This document shows positions 55,674-63,883 of a DNA stretch of 64,000 nucleotides, one piece after another. The first letter of the stretch is position 1. Each line of letters opens with the position of its first letter. The position numbers were made by a program, and so were the translations under genes. The DNA comes from Clostridia bacterium (GTDB taxonomy: Bacteria > Bacillota > Clostridia > Oscillospirales > CAG-272). The stretch is from the NCBI GenBank assembly GCA_017453245.1, contig JAFTKM010000007.1, forward strand, positions 186,001-250,000, in the 5' to 3' direction. Below the pieces are notes generated by a model, which made no database searches, had not been told where the DNA came from, and was given only the letters and a program-made list of their open reading frames with translations.

Positions 55674-56702
55674 TTACAAGCACTTGGAGACGAACAGCTC
55701 GATTGCGGTATAGCCCGTGACACCGCCCCACTTGGCACCCGTGTCAACTCTTGCGAGCTCCGCGAGTATATTTTTCGCCTTCTCGGGGGTAAATCTCTTC
55801 GCCGCCCTCAGGTACATCTTGAGCTTGTAGGGGTTCATACCGGTCGCGGTCTGTATATCGTCCGCGCCGATGCCGTCGCCGAGCATCATTACCACGCTGA
55901 CTATATCGGTGTAGGTCTTTGACATCATACCGAGAATCATGATGGGGTCGAGCCTTCTCGACTTCATCTCCTCAAGGGCAATAAACGCGCCCTTCTTGTT
56001 TCTCTCGAGTATCGCGTTTGAGAGCGCGAAGGTATCGCACTCGGGAGTGGAGGATGCCGCTATCTCTACGTCACGGGCGCTTATCGAGGACTGACCTCTC
56101 GCCTTCGCGAGCATGCAGAGCTTATTTACTTCGTTGTTCAGCACGGTCATCGAGTGTCCCGCGCGGAATATCAGCGCGTTCAATACGTCGAGTGTAACTC
56201 CCACGCCCTCAGCGTCAAAGTGCTTCTTGAGCCAGGCAAGGAGCTGCTGGTCGGTGGATTTATCAAAGTTGAGTATGCGCACCTTTGCGCCGAGGCGCTT
56301 TACGAGCTTGCTCTCCTTCTTTGGAGTGCCGAGGTCTATATCTCCGTCCGAGACGAGGAAGGCGAGCACCGCGTAGTCGGTCGATGCGACGAGGTCGAGT
56401 ATCTCCTCGAGCTTATCGAGGTCTGCCTCCTTCATCTTATTGAAGTCGGGGTAGCGCCACTCTATCATTTTATAGGGCTCAAACATCGGAGGTGACATCA
56501 CGTCGTCTCTTATCGAGGCGAAGTCTATCTCGGCTCCGTCGTATACCGAGTGGTTGAAGGCGGAGAAGGAATCGTCCGTGACCGCCTTGTCACGCAGGGC
56601 GCCGAGGTAGTATCTCTTAAGGTAGTCCTCCTCACCCGAGAAGATATACGAGCCCACGATATTATCGGCCTTCAGGAGCGCCTTGAAATCGTTCAGTTCC
56701 AT
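55674..56702 (-). CDS. holA: DNA polymerase III delta subunit
   Basis: 342 residues; clamp-loader subunit that opens the beta ring. Seen: GSYIFSGEEDYLKRYYLGAL at the N-terminal AAA-like domain, IFRAGHSMTVLNNEVNKLCM in the middle, and C-terminal helices LKMYLRAAKRFTPEKA. It lies 42 bp after DUF1934 on the same strand. Confidence 0.93.
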   Translation of the reverse strand: MELNDFKALLKADNIVGSYIFSGEEDYLKRYYLGALRDKAVTDDSFSAFNHSVYDGAEIDFASIRDDVMSPPMFEPYKMIEWRYPDFNKMKEADLDKLEEILDLVASTDYAVLAFLVSDGDIDLGTPKKESKLVKRLGAKVRILNFDKSTDQQLLAWLKKHFDAEGVGVTLDVLNALIFRAGHSMTVLNNEVNKLCMLAKARGQSSISARDVEIAASSTPECDTFALSNAILERNKKGAFIALEEMKSRRLDPIMILGMMSKTYTDIVSVVMMLGDGIGADDIQTATGMNPYKLKMYLRAAKRFTPEKAKNILAELARVDTGAKWGGVTGYTAIELFVSKCL

Positions 56703-56744
56703 ATTACTTCCTTTCGCAAAGAGATCTGATCGGACATCAGCCTA

Positions 56745-57182
56745 TCAAGCTCTTTTTGCGCTTATCTTCATTCTTACGTTTTTGTCCTGACCGCCGACGT
56801 TCATGAAGTAGATGAGCGAGAGCTCGCCGCCGTCCTCGGTCAGAGTGCTTCTGATTCTCTTTGTCCTCACCGTCATATCGAAGGCGTAGGGGCCGACTCT
56901 GTATATCGACTTTGACTCCTCCCCCTCGGTGAAGGTGATATCCGACTCCACGTCACCGCGCTTTTTCAGCACTATCCTTCCGTCGGATACGTAGAGGGTG
57001 GAGGTTGTCCTCTGTCCCTCTGCCTCCTCGGTGAAGGATAGCCTCTTACCCCTCTCGGATACTGCAAGGGTGCCACCCGTGGTAAATATATTGATCTCGG
57101 GATCTCCGTCGGGCAACCCCGCGTCATCGAGATTGTCTATCACGGAGTTGACCGTGAGTATGAGTTTTATTTCCTGTGTCAT
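56745..57182 (-). CDS. DUF1934 (YwiB-like) beta-barrel protein
   Basis: 145 residues. The pattern SVIDNLDDAGLPDGDPEI, LSFTEEAEGQRTTSTLYV and LIYFMNVGGQDKNVRMKI matches DUF1934, a small calycin-like beta barrel common in Firmicutes with unknown function. No signal peptide. Transcribed towards holA; its upstream region is hairpin array G. Confidence 0.85.
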   Translation of the reverse strand: MTQEIKLILTVNSVIDNLDDAGLPDGDPEINIFTTGGTLAVSERGKRLSFTEEAEGQRTTSTLYVSDGRIVLKKRGDVESDITFTEGEESKSIYRVGPYAFDMTVRTKRIRSTLTEDGGELSLIYFMNVGGQDKNVRMKISAKRA

Positions 57183-57197
57183 GGTTGCTCCTGTTGT

Positions 57198-57545
57198 TTA
57201 ACGTTCACGCAGTGAACATATAGCATTCGTTGTGCGAATATATCGCTATCTCGCAACGCGAGATAATATCGCATCGGAGCATAGCGACGATATATTTGCT
57301 ATTCGTCGGTCGGGCACGACGAATGACGCAATATACCGCAGGGCGGTATGCGCTTTCGCCCGCAGGCGAAACTCTTACCAGGTAAGCGAAAGTGTTTAGC
57401 TCGTCCGCAATGCGGCCAAGCTAAAGCGATATGTTTGCTACGCAAACGCGATATTTGCCTGAAGGCAAACGATATATTACCGCAAGCGGTAATGAGATAT
57501 GTTGCCTGTCGGCAACGTGAAATATAGAATGATATGAAAAGGACA
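57198..57545. repeat. Hairpin array G, constant word GCGATAT
   Basis: Long array: GTTCAC-gca-GTGAAC, ATTCG-N4-CGAAT, ATCTCGC-aa-GCGAGAT, TTCGTCG-N7-CGACGAA, TTTCGCC-N3-GGCGAAA, GTTTGC-tac-GCAAAC, TTTGCC-N3-GGCAAA and ATTACCGC-aa-GCGGTAAT, many separated by GCGATAT. A segment at about 57353-57425 is the reverse complement of 34480-34549 in array H. Confidence 0.87.
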
Positions 57546-57582
57546 GAGAGGATAAACGATCTCTGTCCGTGGTTATTTACAA

Positions 57583-57948
57583 GAACGGGCGAGCCCGTGA
57601 TGAGTTATGAGTTATAAGAGTGCTGTCGCACTCGTTAAGAGGCTCGCTTTCGCTCGCCGTTATGAATTTGGCTTTACCAAATGTTATACTCCTACGTGGC
57701 GCAATCCACTTTGTGTCTTTTGTGCTACGCACCTATGCTCGTCTATGACGAGCCGCCACGGAGCAATTTGCACTCGCTCGCTGGAGAACAAGTTCTCCGA
57801 CTCGCTTCGCTTGATTATGGTATGATAGCCCTATGAACTTTAACTTGCCACTAGGCAATCATAACTTGGCGGAGCCAATCATAACTCATAACTTGCCCTT
57901 TTGGGCAACTCATAGCTATGCTATGCGCCATGCACTCAGCGTGCGCGC
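57583..57948. repeat. Hairpin array I, constant word CATAACT / AGTTATG
   Basis: Left part: GGGC-ga-GCCC, GAGTGC-tgt-GCACTC and GGCTCGC-type stems with AGTTAT words. Right part: TTGCC-N4-GGCAA, TTGGC-gga-GCCAA, TTGCCC-ttt-GGGCAA with CATAACT words. It ends with a stem around the mgsA stop codon (CACGC-TGA-GTG on minus). The intervening 200 bp contain no credible gene. Confidence 0.8.
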
Positions 57949-58367
57949 TTCTTTCTGTTATACTCGCTGGTGGGGTTGATGAACTCGCGCCAGTTGAGGT
58001 CGCCGTTGCCGAGGGCTGTTACAAGAGCCTCAGCGGTTGCGATATTGGTAGCAACGGGAATGTTGTACACGTCGCAAAGACGGAGAAGGTTCTTTTCTGC
58101 CTCGTAGGGCTCCTGCTCGGGATCTGTGCTTCTGAAGTAGAAGACAAGGTCGAGCTCGTTATATGATACCTTAGCGGCGATCTGATCAACACCGCCCGAG
58201 CTTCCCGCAAGGAAGGTCTCGATGTCGAGTCCGGTCGCGTCAGAAATATATTTTCCGGTTATATGCGTAGCGCAGAGGTGGTGGCGACCGAGTATTCCGC
58301 TGTAAGCGATGCAGAATTGCGCCATCAATTCTTTTTTGTTGTTATCGGCGATGATTGCGATCTCCAT
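57936..58367 (-). CDS. mgsA: Methylglyoxal synthase
   Basis: 143 residues. Converts dihydroxyacetone phosphate to methylglyoxal, an overflow bypass of lower glycolysis. Seen: AIIADNNKKELMAQF, THITGKYISDATG, SGGVDQIAAKV with the catalytic Asp, FRSTDPEQEPYEAE and NIPVATNIATAEALV. GGAGGAATACC precedes the ATG. The stop codon lies in the first hairpin of array I. It faces away from pfkA across a shared regulatory region, which pairs two triose-related functions. Confidence 0.95.
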   Translation of the reverse strand: MEIAIIADNNKKELMAQFCIAYSGILGRHHLCATHITGKYISDATGLDIETFLAGSSGGVDQIAAKVSYNELDLVFYFRSTDPEQEPYEAEKNLLRLCDVYNIPVATNIATAEALVTALGNGDLNWREFINPTSEYNRKKRAR

Positions 58368-58460
58368 GGTATTCCTCCATATATCAGATTAGTGAGATGA
58401 TCTTTCGACAGGTCCTTTGCTTCATAAATAAAAAAAGACCATATTACGCATTATAAAGTA

Positions 58461-58489
58461 ATTATACCACTCTAAATCCGATTTGTCAA
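58461..58489 (-). promoter_or_regulatory. mgsA promoter
   Basis: On minus: TTGACA (58484-58489), 17-bp spacer, TATAAT (58461-58466). Confidence 0.87.
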
Positions 58490-58665
58490 TCACAGCGGCA
58501 CAATTTTGGCATATTTCACAATTCGTTTAGTATAGTCTTTAACAAATAACTCACATTAATTACGCTAAACTATCGCGCGAGGCAGAAAAATGCTCAAATC
58601 CACGGCGCATTTACGCGATAAAATAGAAAATAAAACTAAAAATTGACAAAATCACTTTTTCTTCT

Positions 58666-58693
58666 TGAAAAAGGGAAAGGGATGTTGTATAAT
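58666..58693 (+). promoter_or_regulatory. pfkA promoter
   Basis: TTGAAA (58666-58671), 16-bp spacer, TATAAT (58688-58693). It lies inside the upstream extension of the reading frame, which supports the ATG at 58734. Confidence 0.75.
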
Positions 58694-58733
58694 AAGTCTG
58701 TTACAATATTATCTGCCACGGAGGCAAAAGGAA

Positions 58734-59798
58734 ATGAAGGAATTTAAGAGAATAGGCGTATTGACGTCGGGCGGTGACGCTCCCGGTATGAATGCCGCTA
58801 TCAGAGCGGTTGTACGTACTGCGCTCTCACACGGCGTTGAGGTTATGGGAATATACAGAGGATACTCGGGACTTATTGACGGCGATATCAGAAAGCTTGA
58901 GTTCAGAGACGTATCCAACATCATCAACAAGGGCGGTACAATACTGTACTCCGACCGCTGCCCCGAGTTCAAGACTCCCGAGGGTATGGCTAAAGCGGTT
59001 GAGACCTGCCACGAGTTTGGCATCGACGGTATAGTAGCCATCGGCGGCGACGGCACCTTCAGAGGCGCGACCGACCTTACCGCGCACGGTATCCCCTGCA
59101 TCGGTATCCCCGGCACTATCGATAACGATATTACCTCTACCGATAACACCATCGGCTTTGACACCGCGATGAACACCGTTGTTGATCTCGTTGACAAGCT
59201 CCGCGACACCTGTGAGTCTCACGCGAGATGTAACGTCGTTGAGGTAATGGGCAGAGGAGCGGGTGACATTGCTATCTCCACGGGTATTGCATCCGGCGCT
59301 ACCGCTATCGTTGTACCCGAGTTCAGTTATAGCGACGACGATATTATTCAGCAGATCATCGACTCCAAGATCATGGGCAAGCGTAACTTCATCATTCTCG
59401 TGTCCGAGGGCGTTGGCTCAAGCTACGCTCCCGCACTCGCTGAGAAGATTCAGAAGGAGACGGGTGTTGAGACCAAGTTTGCGCGTCTTGCTCACGTTGT
59501 AAGAGGCGGTAACCCCACTCTCAAGGACAGAGTCCTCGCCAGCACCATGGGCGCTATCGCGGTTGAGGAGCTCCTCAAGGGACACTCCAACCTCGTTATG
59601 TGCGACAAGCTCGGTAAGATCGTACCCACCGATATCAACTACGCGCTCATCCTCGACAGAATGTATAAGGGCAAGCTCAAGGACGGCGACCTCGACCGCT
59701 TCACCGAGGAGGACATCGAGAGAATGAAGTCCGACATCAAGGCAAGACAGGCATCTCTCGCCAGACTCTACGGTATCAGCAAGACTATTAATCTGTAA
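58734..59798 (+). CDS. pfkA: ATP-dependent 6-phosphofructokinase
   Basis: 354 residues from the ATG at 58734, with GGAGG 9 bases upstream. Phosphorylates fructose 6-phosphate. Seen: GVLTSGGDAPGMNAAIRAVV, GGDGTFRGA with Gly after GGD, and PGTIDNDI rather than PKTIDND; both point to ATP rather than pyrophosphate as donor. MGRGAGDIA and the C-terminal RGGNPTLKDRVLASTMG follow. Codon use is strongly biased, as for a highly expressed gene. The untranslated extension upstream holds the promoter. Confidence 0.95.
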   Translation: MKEFKRIGVLTSGGDAPGMNAAIRAVVRTALSHGVEVMGIYRGYSGLIDGDIRKLEFRDVSNIINKGGTILYSDRCPEFKTPEGMAKAVETCHEFGIDGIVAIGGDGTFRGATDLTAHGIPCIGIPGTIDNDITSTDNTIGFDTAMNTVVDLVDKLRDTCESHARCNVVEVMGRGAGDIAISTGIASGATAIVVPEFSYSDDDIIQQIIDSKIMGKRNFIILVSEGVGSSYAPALAEKIQKETGVETKFARLAHVVRGGNPTLKDRVLASTMGAIAVEELLKGHSNLVMCDKLGKIVPTDINYALILDRMYKGKLKDGDLDRFTEEDIERMKSDIKARQASLARLYGISKTINL

Positions 59799-59878
59799 TT
59801 GTGGTCACGGAGTATACTAAGAGTACAAATCCTTAAAACTAGACAAAAAAGACAATAAAAGTAGACAAAAAGTGGCTC

Positions 59879-60085
59879 TTGGCGCACCTGCAATAAAGCA
59901 GGTGCGCCAACTCTATTCGCCCGGCGGCGAGTTCTATTGCTAAAGCAGCTATATTGCTTCGCAGTTCTATTGCCTGACGGCAGTTTGAGGTTAGAGGCGA
60001 ATAGAATAAAACTGCGAGGCAAAGCCGAGCAATAAAACTTCACGTCAGGGAAATACCACTTTTGCGCAGCAAAAATATAACTCTT
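59879..60085. repeat. Hairpin array J, constant word AGTTCTATT
   Basis: Opens with a perfect 13-bp stem (TTGGCGCACCTGC-aataaa-GCAGGTGCGCCAA) about 80 bp after pfkA. CGCC-N3-GGCG, GCT-aaa-GC, GC-ttc-GC and TGCC-tga-GGCA stems alternate with AGTTCTATT-like words. Outer sequence matches array E (ACTCTATTCGCC and GGCGAATAGAAT). Confidence 0.8.
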
Positions 60086-60411
60086 TTACAAAGCCACTGT
60101 CTCGCTTCGCACTTTACATTTTCGGCGGGAGCAAGCCCCCGCCCTACGGTTTGTTCTTCGCTCCTAACTCTGCATTGGCGGACCGTCGGGGTAGCGTAGC
60201 GAAACCGAGGCCCTCTCAGCCGCTCCGCGACAGCTCCCCCAAAGTGGGAGCCTTATGTTGTAATGTCGCGCTTTAATTAGCCTCGCCCTACGGGAGAGGT
60301 GTCGAGCGTTGCGAGACGGAGAGGGTCACTTCGCGCTTGGCGCTTCGCATTCTGCACTTACGGGACGTCAGTGGCGCCGTCCCCTACCATTCCTTCTCAT
60401 CCTCGCCGAGC
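60086..60411. repeat. Mosaic of dispersed repeats after pfkA
   Basis: No gene. Holds the GGCGGGAGCAAGCCCCCGCC element (60124-60143), the CTCCGCGACAGCTCCCCCA block, and GCGCTTGGCGCTTCGC, all also found near 40.1-40.5 kb. Confidence 0.65.
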
Positions 60412-60505
60412 GATGATATCATCTACCAAAAGTAGATATCATACGGTAAAAGACATTTGACCGTATATCATCCGACATCGTCGGATATCATTGGCGCCCC
60501 GCGCC
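60412..60505. repeat. Hairpin array M, constant word ATATCAT
   Basis: Stems CTAC-N5-GTAG, ACGGT-N12-ACCGT, CCGAC-atc-GTCGG and GGCGC-N3-GCGCC, each joined by ATATCAT. The clearest short example of the design. Confidence 0.88.
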
Positions 60506-60658
60506 CTGTGCCTCGTCCCTTAATTTTGCATTGGCGGACCGTCGAGGACGCCGGTCCCTACAGTTTGTACCTCGCTCTTCATTTTGCACTTTGCATTCTG
60601 CATTTTGCATTGGCGCAGCCCTGCGGCTCCGCCGCATTATCCTTGCCGTTTTCCGACC

Positions 60659-60679
60659 GCCCCAAAAGGGCGTTTTTTT
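60659..60679 (+). terminator. Terminator-like hairpin
   Basis: CGCCC-caaaa-GGGCG followed by T7, ahead of the initiator-like gene. Confidence 0.7.
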
Positions 60680-60738
60680 GTTCAATTCTAACAAGTGTGC
60701 GACGATGTTCGACCGAGAATTTTGGAAGGGTACTTTAC

Positions 60739-60767
60739 TTACAAGCGACCCGTGTATGATTTATAAT
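60739..60767 (+). promoter_or_regulatory. Promoter of the winged-helix gene
   Basis: TTACAA (60739-60744), 17-bp spacer, TATAAT (60762-60767). Just upstream, ATGTTCGACC (60705-60714) recurs in the iteron-like repeats at 61482-61491. Confidence 0.55.
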
Positions 60768-60841
60768 GGAATTACGAAAGGAAAACGTGCGATTCGCGGT
60801 AGCCGCAGACCTTCGAAAACCCCAAAAAACAAGGAGAAAAA

Positions 60842-61285
60842 ATGAACTATTTATCAAATAACAGCCACGAGCGTGAGTATGATAATAACGACGGTATTGT
60901 CATGACCCGAGGCGAGAGATTTTTCAAGGTCTGGGATTTTATGATCGGAGATTTCAAGCTCGAAAAGACCGAGCTTCTCGTCTACTCGATAATCTTCGGA
61001 ATGTACAGAAATTACTGCGACGCGTTCACGGGCTCGAGAGAGTATCTGGCAAGGTGGACGAGCGCAAGCGAGAGAAGTGTGGCGGCGGCATTAAAGTCGC
61101 TCGAGGAAAAGAAGCTGATAGAAAAGGAATACAGACAGTACGGAATGATCAGAAAGGCGATCTACCGCGTTAACACCCGCCTCCTGCCGACCTGCGAGAT
61201 GTTCAAGCTCGAAAACATTAACAGAGACGCCAATGACAAGGAAAGACAGAAGAAAAGACGCAAGGAGCTCGGGCTTGACGATTAG
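60842..61285 (+). CDS. Winged-helix, replication-initiator-like protein
   Basis: 147 residues. Residues 25-115 form a winged-helix domain: FFKVWDFMIGDFKLEKTELL, VYSIIFGMYRNY, then SREYLARWTSASERSVAAAL and KSLEEKKLIEKEYRQYGMIR, the form used by plasmid and phage replication initiators and replisome organisers. The C-terminal 30 residues are basic and acidic without a second domain. AAGGAG lies 6 bases before the ATG. Exact 21-bp repeats start about 190 bp downstream, which suggests a relic plasmid or integrative-element origin. No other mobile genes are nearby. Confidence 0.6.
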   Translation: MNYLSNNSHEREYDNNDGIVMTRGERFFKVWDFMIGDFKLEKTELLVYSIIFGMYRNYCDAFTGSREYLARWTSASERSVAAALKSLEEKKLIEKEYRQYGMIRKAIYRVNTRLLPTCEMFKLENINRDANDKERQKKRRKELGLDD

Positions 61286-61329
61286 ACAAAGGCGTTTTCT
61301 GTAATAATCTATCCTGATAACTCTTAAAA

Positions 61330-61395
61330 ACAAAATTCTTTTTGTTAACGCGGCGAAGCCGCACATAGGCGAGAGACGAAGTTCTCTTGCCTAAC
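61330..61395. repeat. Short hairpins downstream of the winged-helix gene
   Basis: GCGGC-gaa-GCCGC and TAGGC-gAGAGA against TCTCT-tGCCTA. Array-like stems without a repeated word. Confidence 0.5.
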
Positions 61396-61473
61396 AACTC
61401 TAGTATGTACTATTGTTTGTTCTTTAGTTTAATATACTTTAGTTTATGTTTGCAATTTTTTCATTCGGCGACT

Positions 61474-61594
61474 TGCAAAAAATGTTCGACCAATTGCAGT
61501 TTTTTCTTGGCTGATTGCAAATTATGTCAGGCGGAATGCAGTTTCTGTCAAGCGAGATGCAGTTTTTTCCGAGCGGGGTGCAGTTTCTACATCT
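61474..61594 (+). repeat. Iteron-like 21-bp direct repeats
   Basis: TGCA recurs at exactly 21-bp spacing (61474, 61495, 61516, 61537, 61558, 61579) with the consensus TGCAGTTTnTgTCnnGCg. 21 bp is two helical turns, as in initiator-binding iterons. In one frame the same DNA also reads as a seven-residue Cys repeat (AxCSFCQ style), which I regard as secondary. Confidence 0.75.
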
Positions 61595-61673
61595 GCACAT
61601 CACGTTGACGGGATGTCGTGGGCGCTACGCTGCCTTGGTAAGGGAGCCTTACAAGATGCGGAGCAGAGTAGAG

Positions 61674-61890
61674 TGTCATCCTGAGCGCAGTGCGTAAGCA
61701 CGGAGTCGCACCCGTAGGGCGACACAGAGTGTCGGGATCTACTTCGATTAACACGATAACTACCTAAAAACAGTAGTTAAGGAAGCCGTCATCAGACTTA
61801 TACTAGATCCCTTCGTCGCTACGCTCCTCGGTTTTGCTTCGCATTCGCTCCACAAAACTTCGACTTCACTCCGTTTCGCTCAGGATGACA
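61674..61890. mobile_element. MITE-like element with 14-bp terminal inverted repeats
   Basis: Ends TGTCATCCTGAGCG (61674-61687) and CGCTCAGGATGACA (61877-61890) are exact inverse copies; an inner GGGATCT/AGATCCC pair lies at 61735-61741 and 61804-61810. No coding capacity. Similar TCATCCTGAGCG palindromes are common in gut Firmicutes genomes. Confidence 0.65.
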
Positions 61891-61910
61891 CTTTAACCAA
61901 CTCCGCATTA

Positions 61911-62060
61911 TTCGGCGGGAGCAAGCCCCCGCCCTACGGTTTGTGCCTCGTCCTTAATTTTGCATTCTGCATTTTGCATTTTGCATTGGCGCTCCGCGCC
62001 CTGTGCCTCGTTCCTTAATTTTGCATTCTGCATTTTGCATTGGCGCATCGCGCCGAAGTT
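61911..62060. repeat. GGCGGGAGCAAG element and TGCATT microrepeats
   Basis: Third copy of GGCGGGAGCAAGCCCCCGCC (61914-61933), then two runs of TTTTGCATTCTGCATTTTGC, the inverse of 55438-55475. No gene. Confidence 0.7.
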
Positions 62061-62110
62061 TTACATTTGCGTCTCCGCCGCACTCTGTTTCATTAATTAA
62101 AAAGAAAAAG

Positions 62111-62140
62111 TTGACAAACCCACTGCGCGTGTGTTACAAT
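62111..62140 (+). promoter_or_regulatory. Promoter of the AMP-binding ligase gene
   Basis: TTGACA (62111-62116), 18-bp spacer, TACAAT (62135-62140). Confidence 0.8.
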
Positions 62141-62197
62141 TATAGAAGCGGATAAACATAAAATAAAAAACTTTGTCTATGATGAAAGGATAGTAAA

Positions 62198-63883
62198 ATG
62201 AAAAAGCCTATTCACGAAAAGAAAGTTTATCTCAACGTAAGAGAGGTTATCGAGGACATCGGTAACATTTATTCCGGCAAGATGGCGTACACTTATCGCA
62301 TCAAGCCGAATGATAAGGAAATCCAGAAGAAGACCTATGATCAGCTCCGCGACGACGTAAGAGCTCTCGCGACCGAGCTTATCGCAAGAGGCGTTCCCGG
62401 CAAGCACCTTGCCCTCGTCGGCAAGCTCTCCTATCACTGGATCGTTGTATACTACGCGACTCTCGCGTGCGGCGGCGTTCTTGTTCCCCTTGACAAGGAG
62501 TGGCTCGCAAAGGATCTTGCGGACACAGGCGCTAAAGCGGAGGTATCCTTCGTATTCTGTGACGGAGACGTGATCGAGAAGGGCAGAGCTATCTCGGAGG
62601 CTGCAGGCTGCGGCGATCCCATCGCTATGGAGTATGGCGAAGGCACCGTTGACGAGCTCATAGAGGCAGGCCGTGTTAAGTTTAACGAGGATTCCTCGGC
62701 ATATTATAACGCTCCTATCGACATCGACGCAATGTCGCTTCTCGTATTTACCTCGGGTACTACCGGCAAGGGTAAGGGCGTTATGCTCTCGCAGAAGAAT
62801 ATCCTCACGGATATCGCGGCACCCCTTCAGCACATCGACTTCACCTTCAAGTCGGTTGGTGTTCTTCCTCCCCACCACACCTTCGGCTCTACTGTAAATA
62901 TTCTCGGCCACAACTGCATCGGCTGTGAGATCTACATCTCCTCGGGAATTCGCTACGTGCAGAAGGAGCTTAAGGAGCAGGCTCCCGGACATATGGTTCT
63001 TGTTCCTCTTTATCTTGAGACCTTCTACCGTAAGATAATGGCTAACATCAAGGATCAGGGCAAGGAGAAGCTCATCGCAAGAATGATCAAGATCTCCAAC
63101 CTCCTTCGTAAGGTTGGTATTGACCTTCGTCGCAAGCTCTTTAAGGCTGTTCTTGCGGCATTCGGCGGCGAGGTAAGAATGGTAGTATGCGGCGGCGCGC
63201 CCATCAACCAGGATATTCTCTCCTTCTTTGACGGCGTTGGTATCGAGATCCTTAACGGCTACGGCATCACCGAGTGCGCACCCATCATCGCGTGCAACCA
63301 CTCCCACGACGTTATCCCCGGCAGCGTAGGTCCCGCTTGTGACGTTAACGAGGTTAAGATCGACGAGCCCAACGAGGACGGCGAGGGCGAGATCTGGGTT
63401 AAGGGCTCTAACGTAATGCTCGGCTACTACAAGGACGAGGAGGCTACCGCTGACGCGATCACTCCCGACGGCTACTTCAGAACCGGCGACTACGGCAAGG
63501 TCGGTAAGAACGGTGAGATCTACATCACCGGCCGTAAGAAGAACCTCATCATCCTCTCCAACGGTAAGAACGTTTACCCCGAGGAGATCGAGGCTGAGTT
63601 CATCGCGGTTCCTGGCGTTATCGATATCGTTGTTTACGAGGGCCAGAGCAAGAGAGGCCTTATGTACAACACCATCGTTGCTGAGGTATTCCCCGATCAG
63701 GATTATATCACCAAGAATAACGTAGAGGACATCTACGCGCATCTCAAGAAGTACGTTGACGAGTACAACCTCACCGCTGTGCCCTATAAGAAGATAGGCA
63801 TTCTTAAGGTTCGTACCGAGGAGTTCCCCAAGAACACCCTTCGTAAGATCATGAGATTCAAGATCGATATGACTATAGAGTAA
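62198..63883 (+). CDS. AMP-binding (ANL) acyl-CoA synthetase-like ligase
   Basis: 561 residues, adenylate-forming superfamily. Seen: P-loop FTSGTTGKGKGVMLSQ, PPHHTFGSTVN, the GYGITECAPII motif, DGYFRTGDYGKVGKNGEIYI and ITGRKKNLIILSNGKNVYPE with the hinge, then the C-terminal lysine region NTLRKIMRFKI. The layout resembles long-chain fatty acid-CoA ligases; Clostridia also use such enzymes with acyl carrier proteins. Substrate not decided. GAAAGGA precedes the ATG. Codon bias is strong, as for a well-expressed gene. Confidence 0.9.
   Translation: MKKPIHEKKVYLNVREVIEDIGNIYSGKMAYTYRIKPNDKEIQKKTYDQLRDDVRALATELIARGVPGKHLALVGKLSYHWIVVYYATLACGGVLVPLDKEWLAKDLADTGAKAEVSFVFCDGDVIEKGRAISEAAGCGDPIAMEYGEGTVDELIEAGRVKFNEDSSAYYNAPIDIDAMSLLVFTSGTTGKGKGVMLSQKNILTDIAAPLQHIDFTFKSVGVLPPHHTFGSTVNILGHNCIGCEIYISSGIRYVQKELKEQAPGHMVLVPLYLETFYRKIMANIKDQGKEKLIARMIKISNLLRKVGIDLRRKLFKAVLAAFGGEVRMVVCGGAPINQDILSFFDGVGIEILNGYGITECAPIIACNHSHDVIPGSVGPACDVNEVKIDEPNEDGEGEIWVKGSNVMLGYYKDEEATADAITPDGYFRTGDYGKVGKNGEIYITGRKKNLIILSNGKNVYPEEIEAEFIAVPGVIDIVVYEGQSKRGLMYNTIVAEVFPDQDYITKNNVEDIYAHLKKYVDEYNLTAVPYKKIGILKVRTEEFPKNTLRKIMRFKIDMTIE

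Noticed and set aside
57607..57825. Open frame inside array I
   Set aside because: It runs through hairpin units, has no ribosome site and matches no family.
59879..59910. Simple Rho-independent terminator of pfkA
   Set aside because: The 13-bp stem is perfect but is not followed by a T-run; it fits better as the opening hairpin of array J.
60457..60845. Open frames in the mosaic repeat region before the winged-helix gene
   Set aside because: They translate known dispersed repeats in arbitrary frames and lack ribosome sites.
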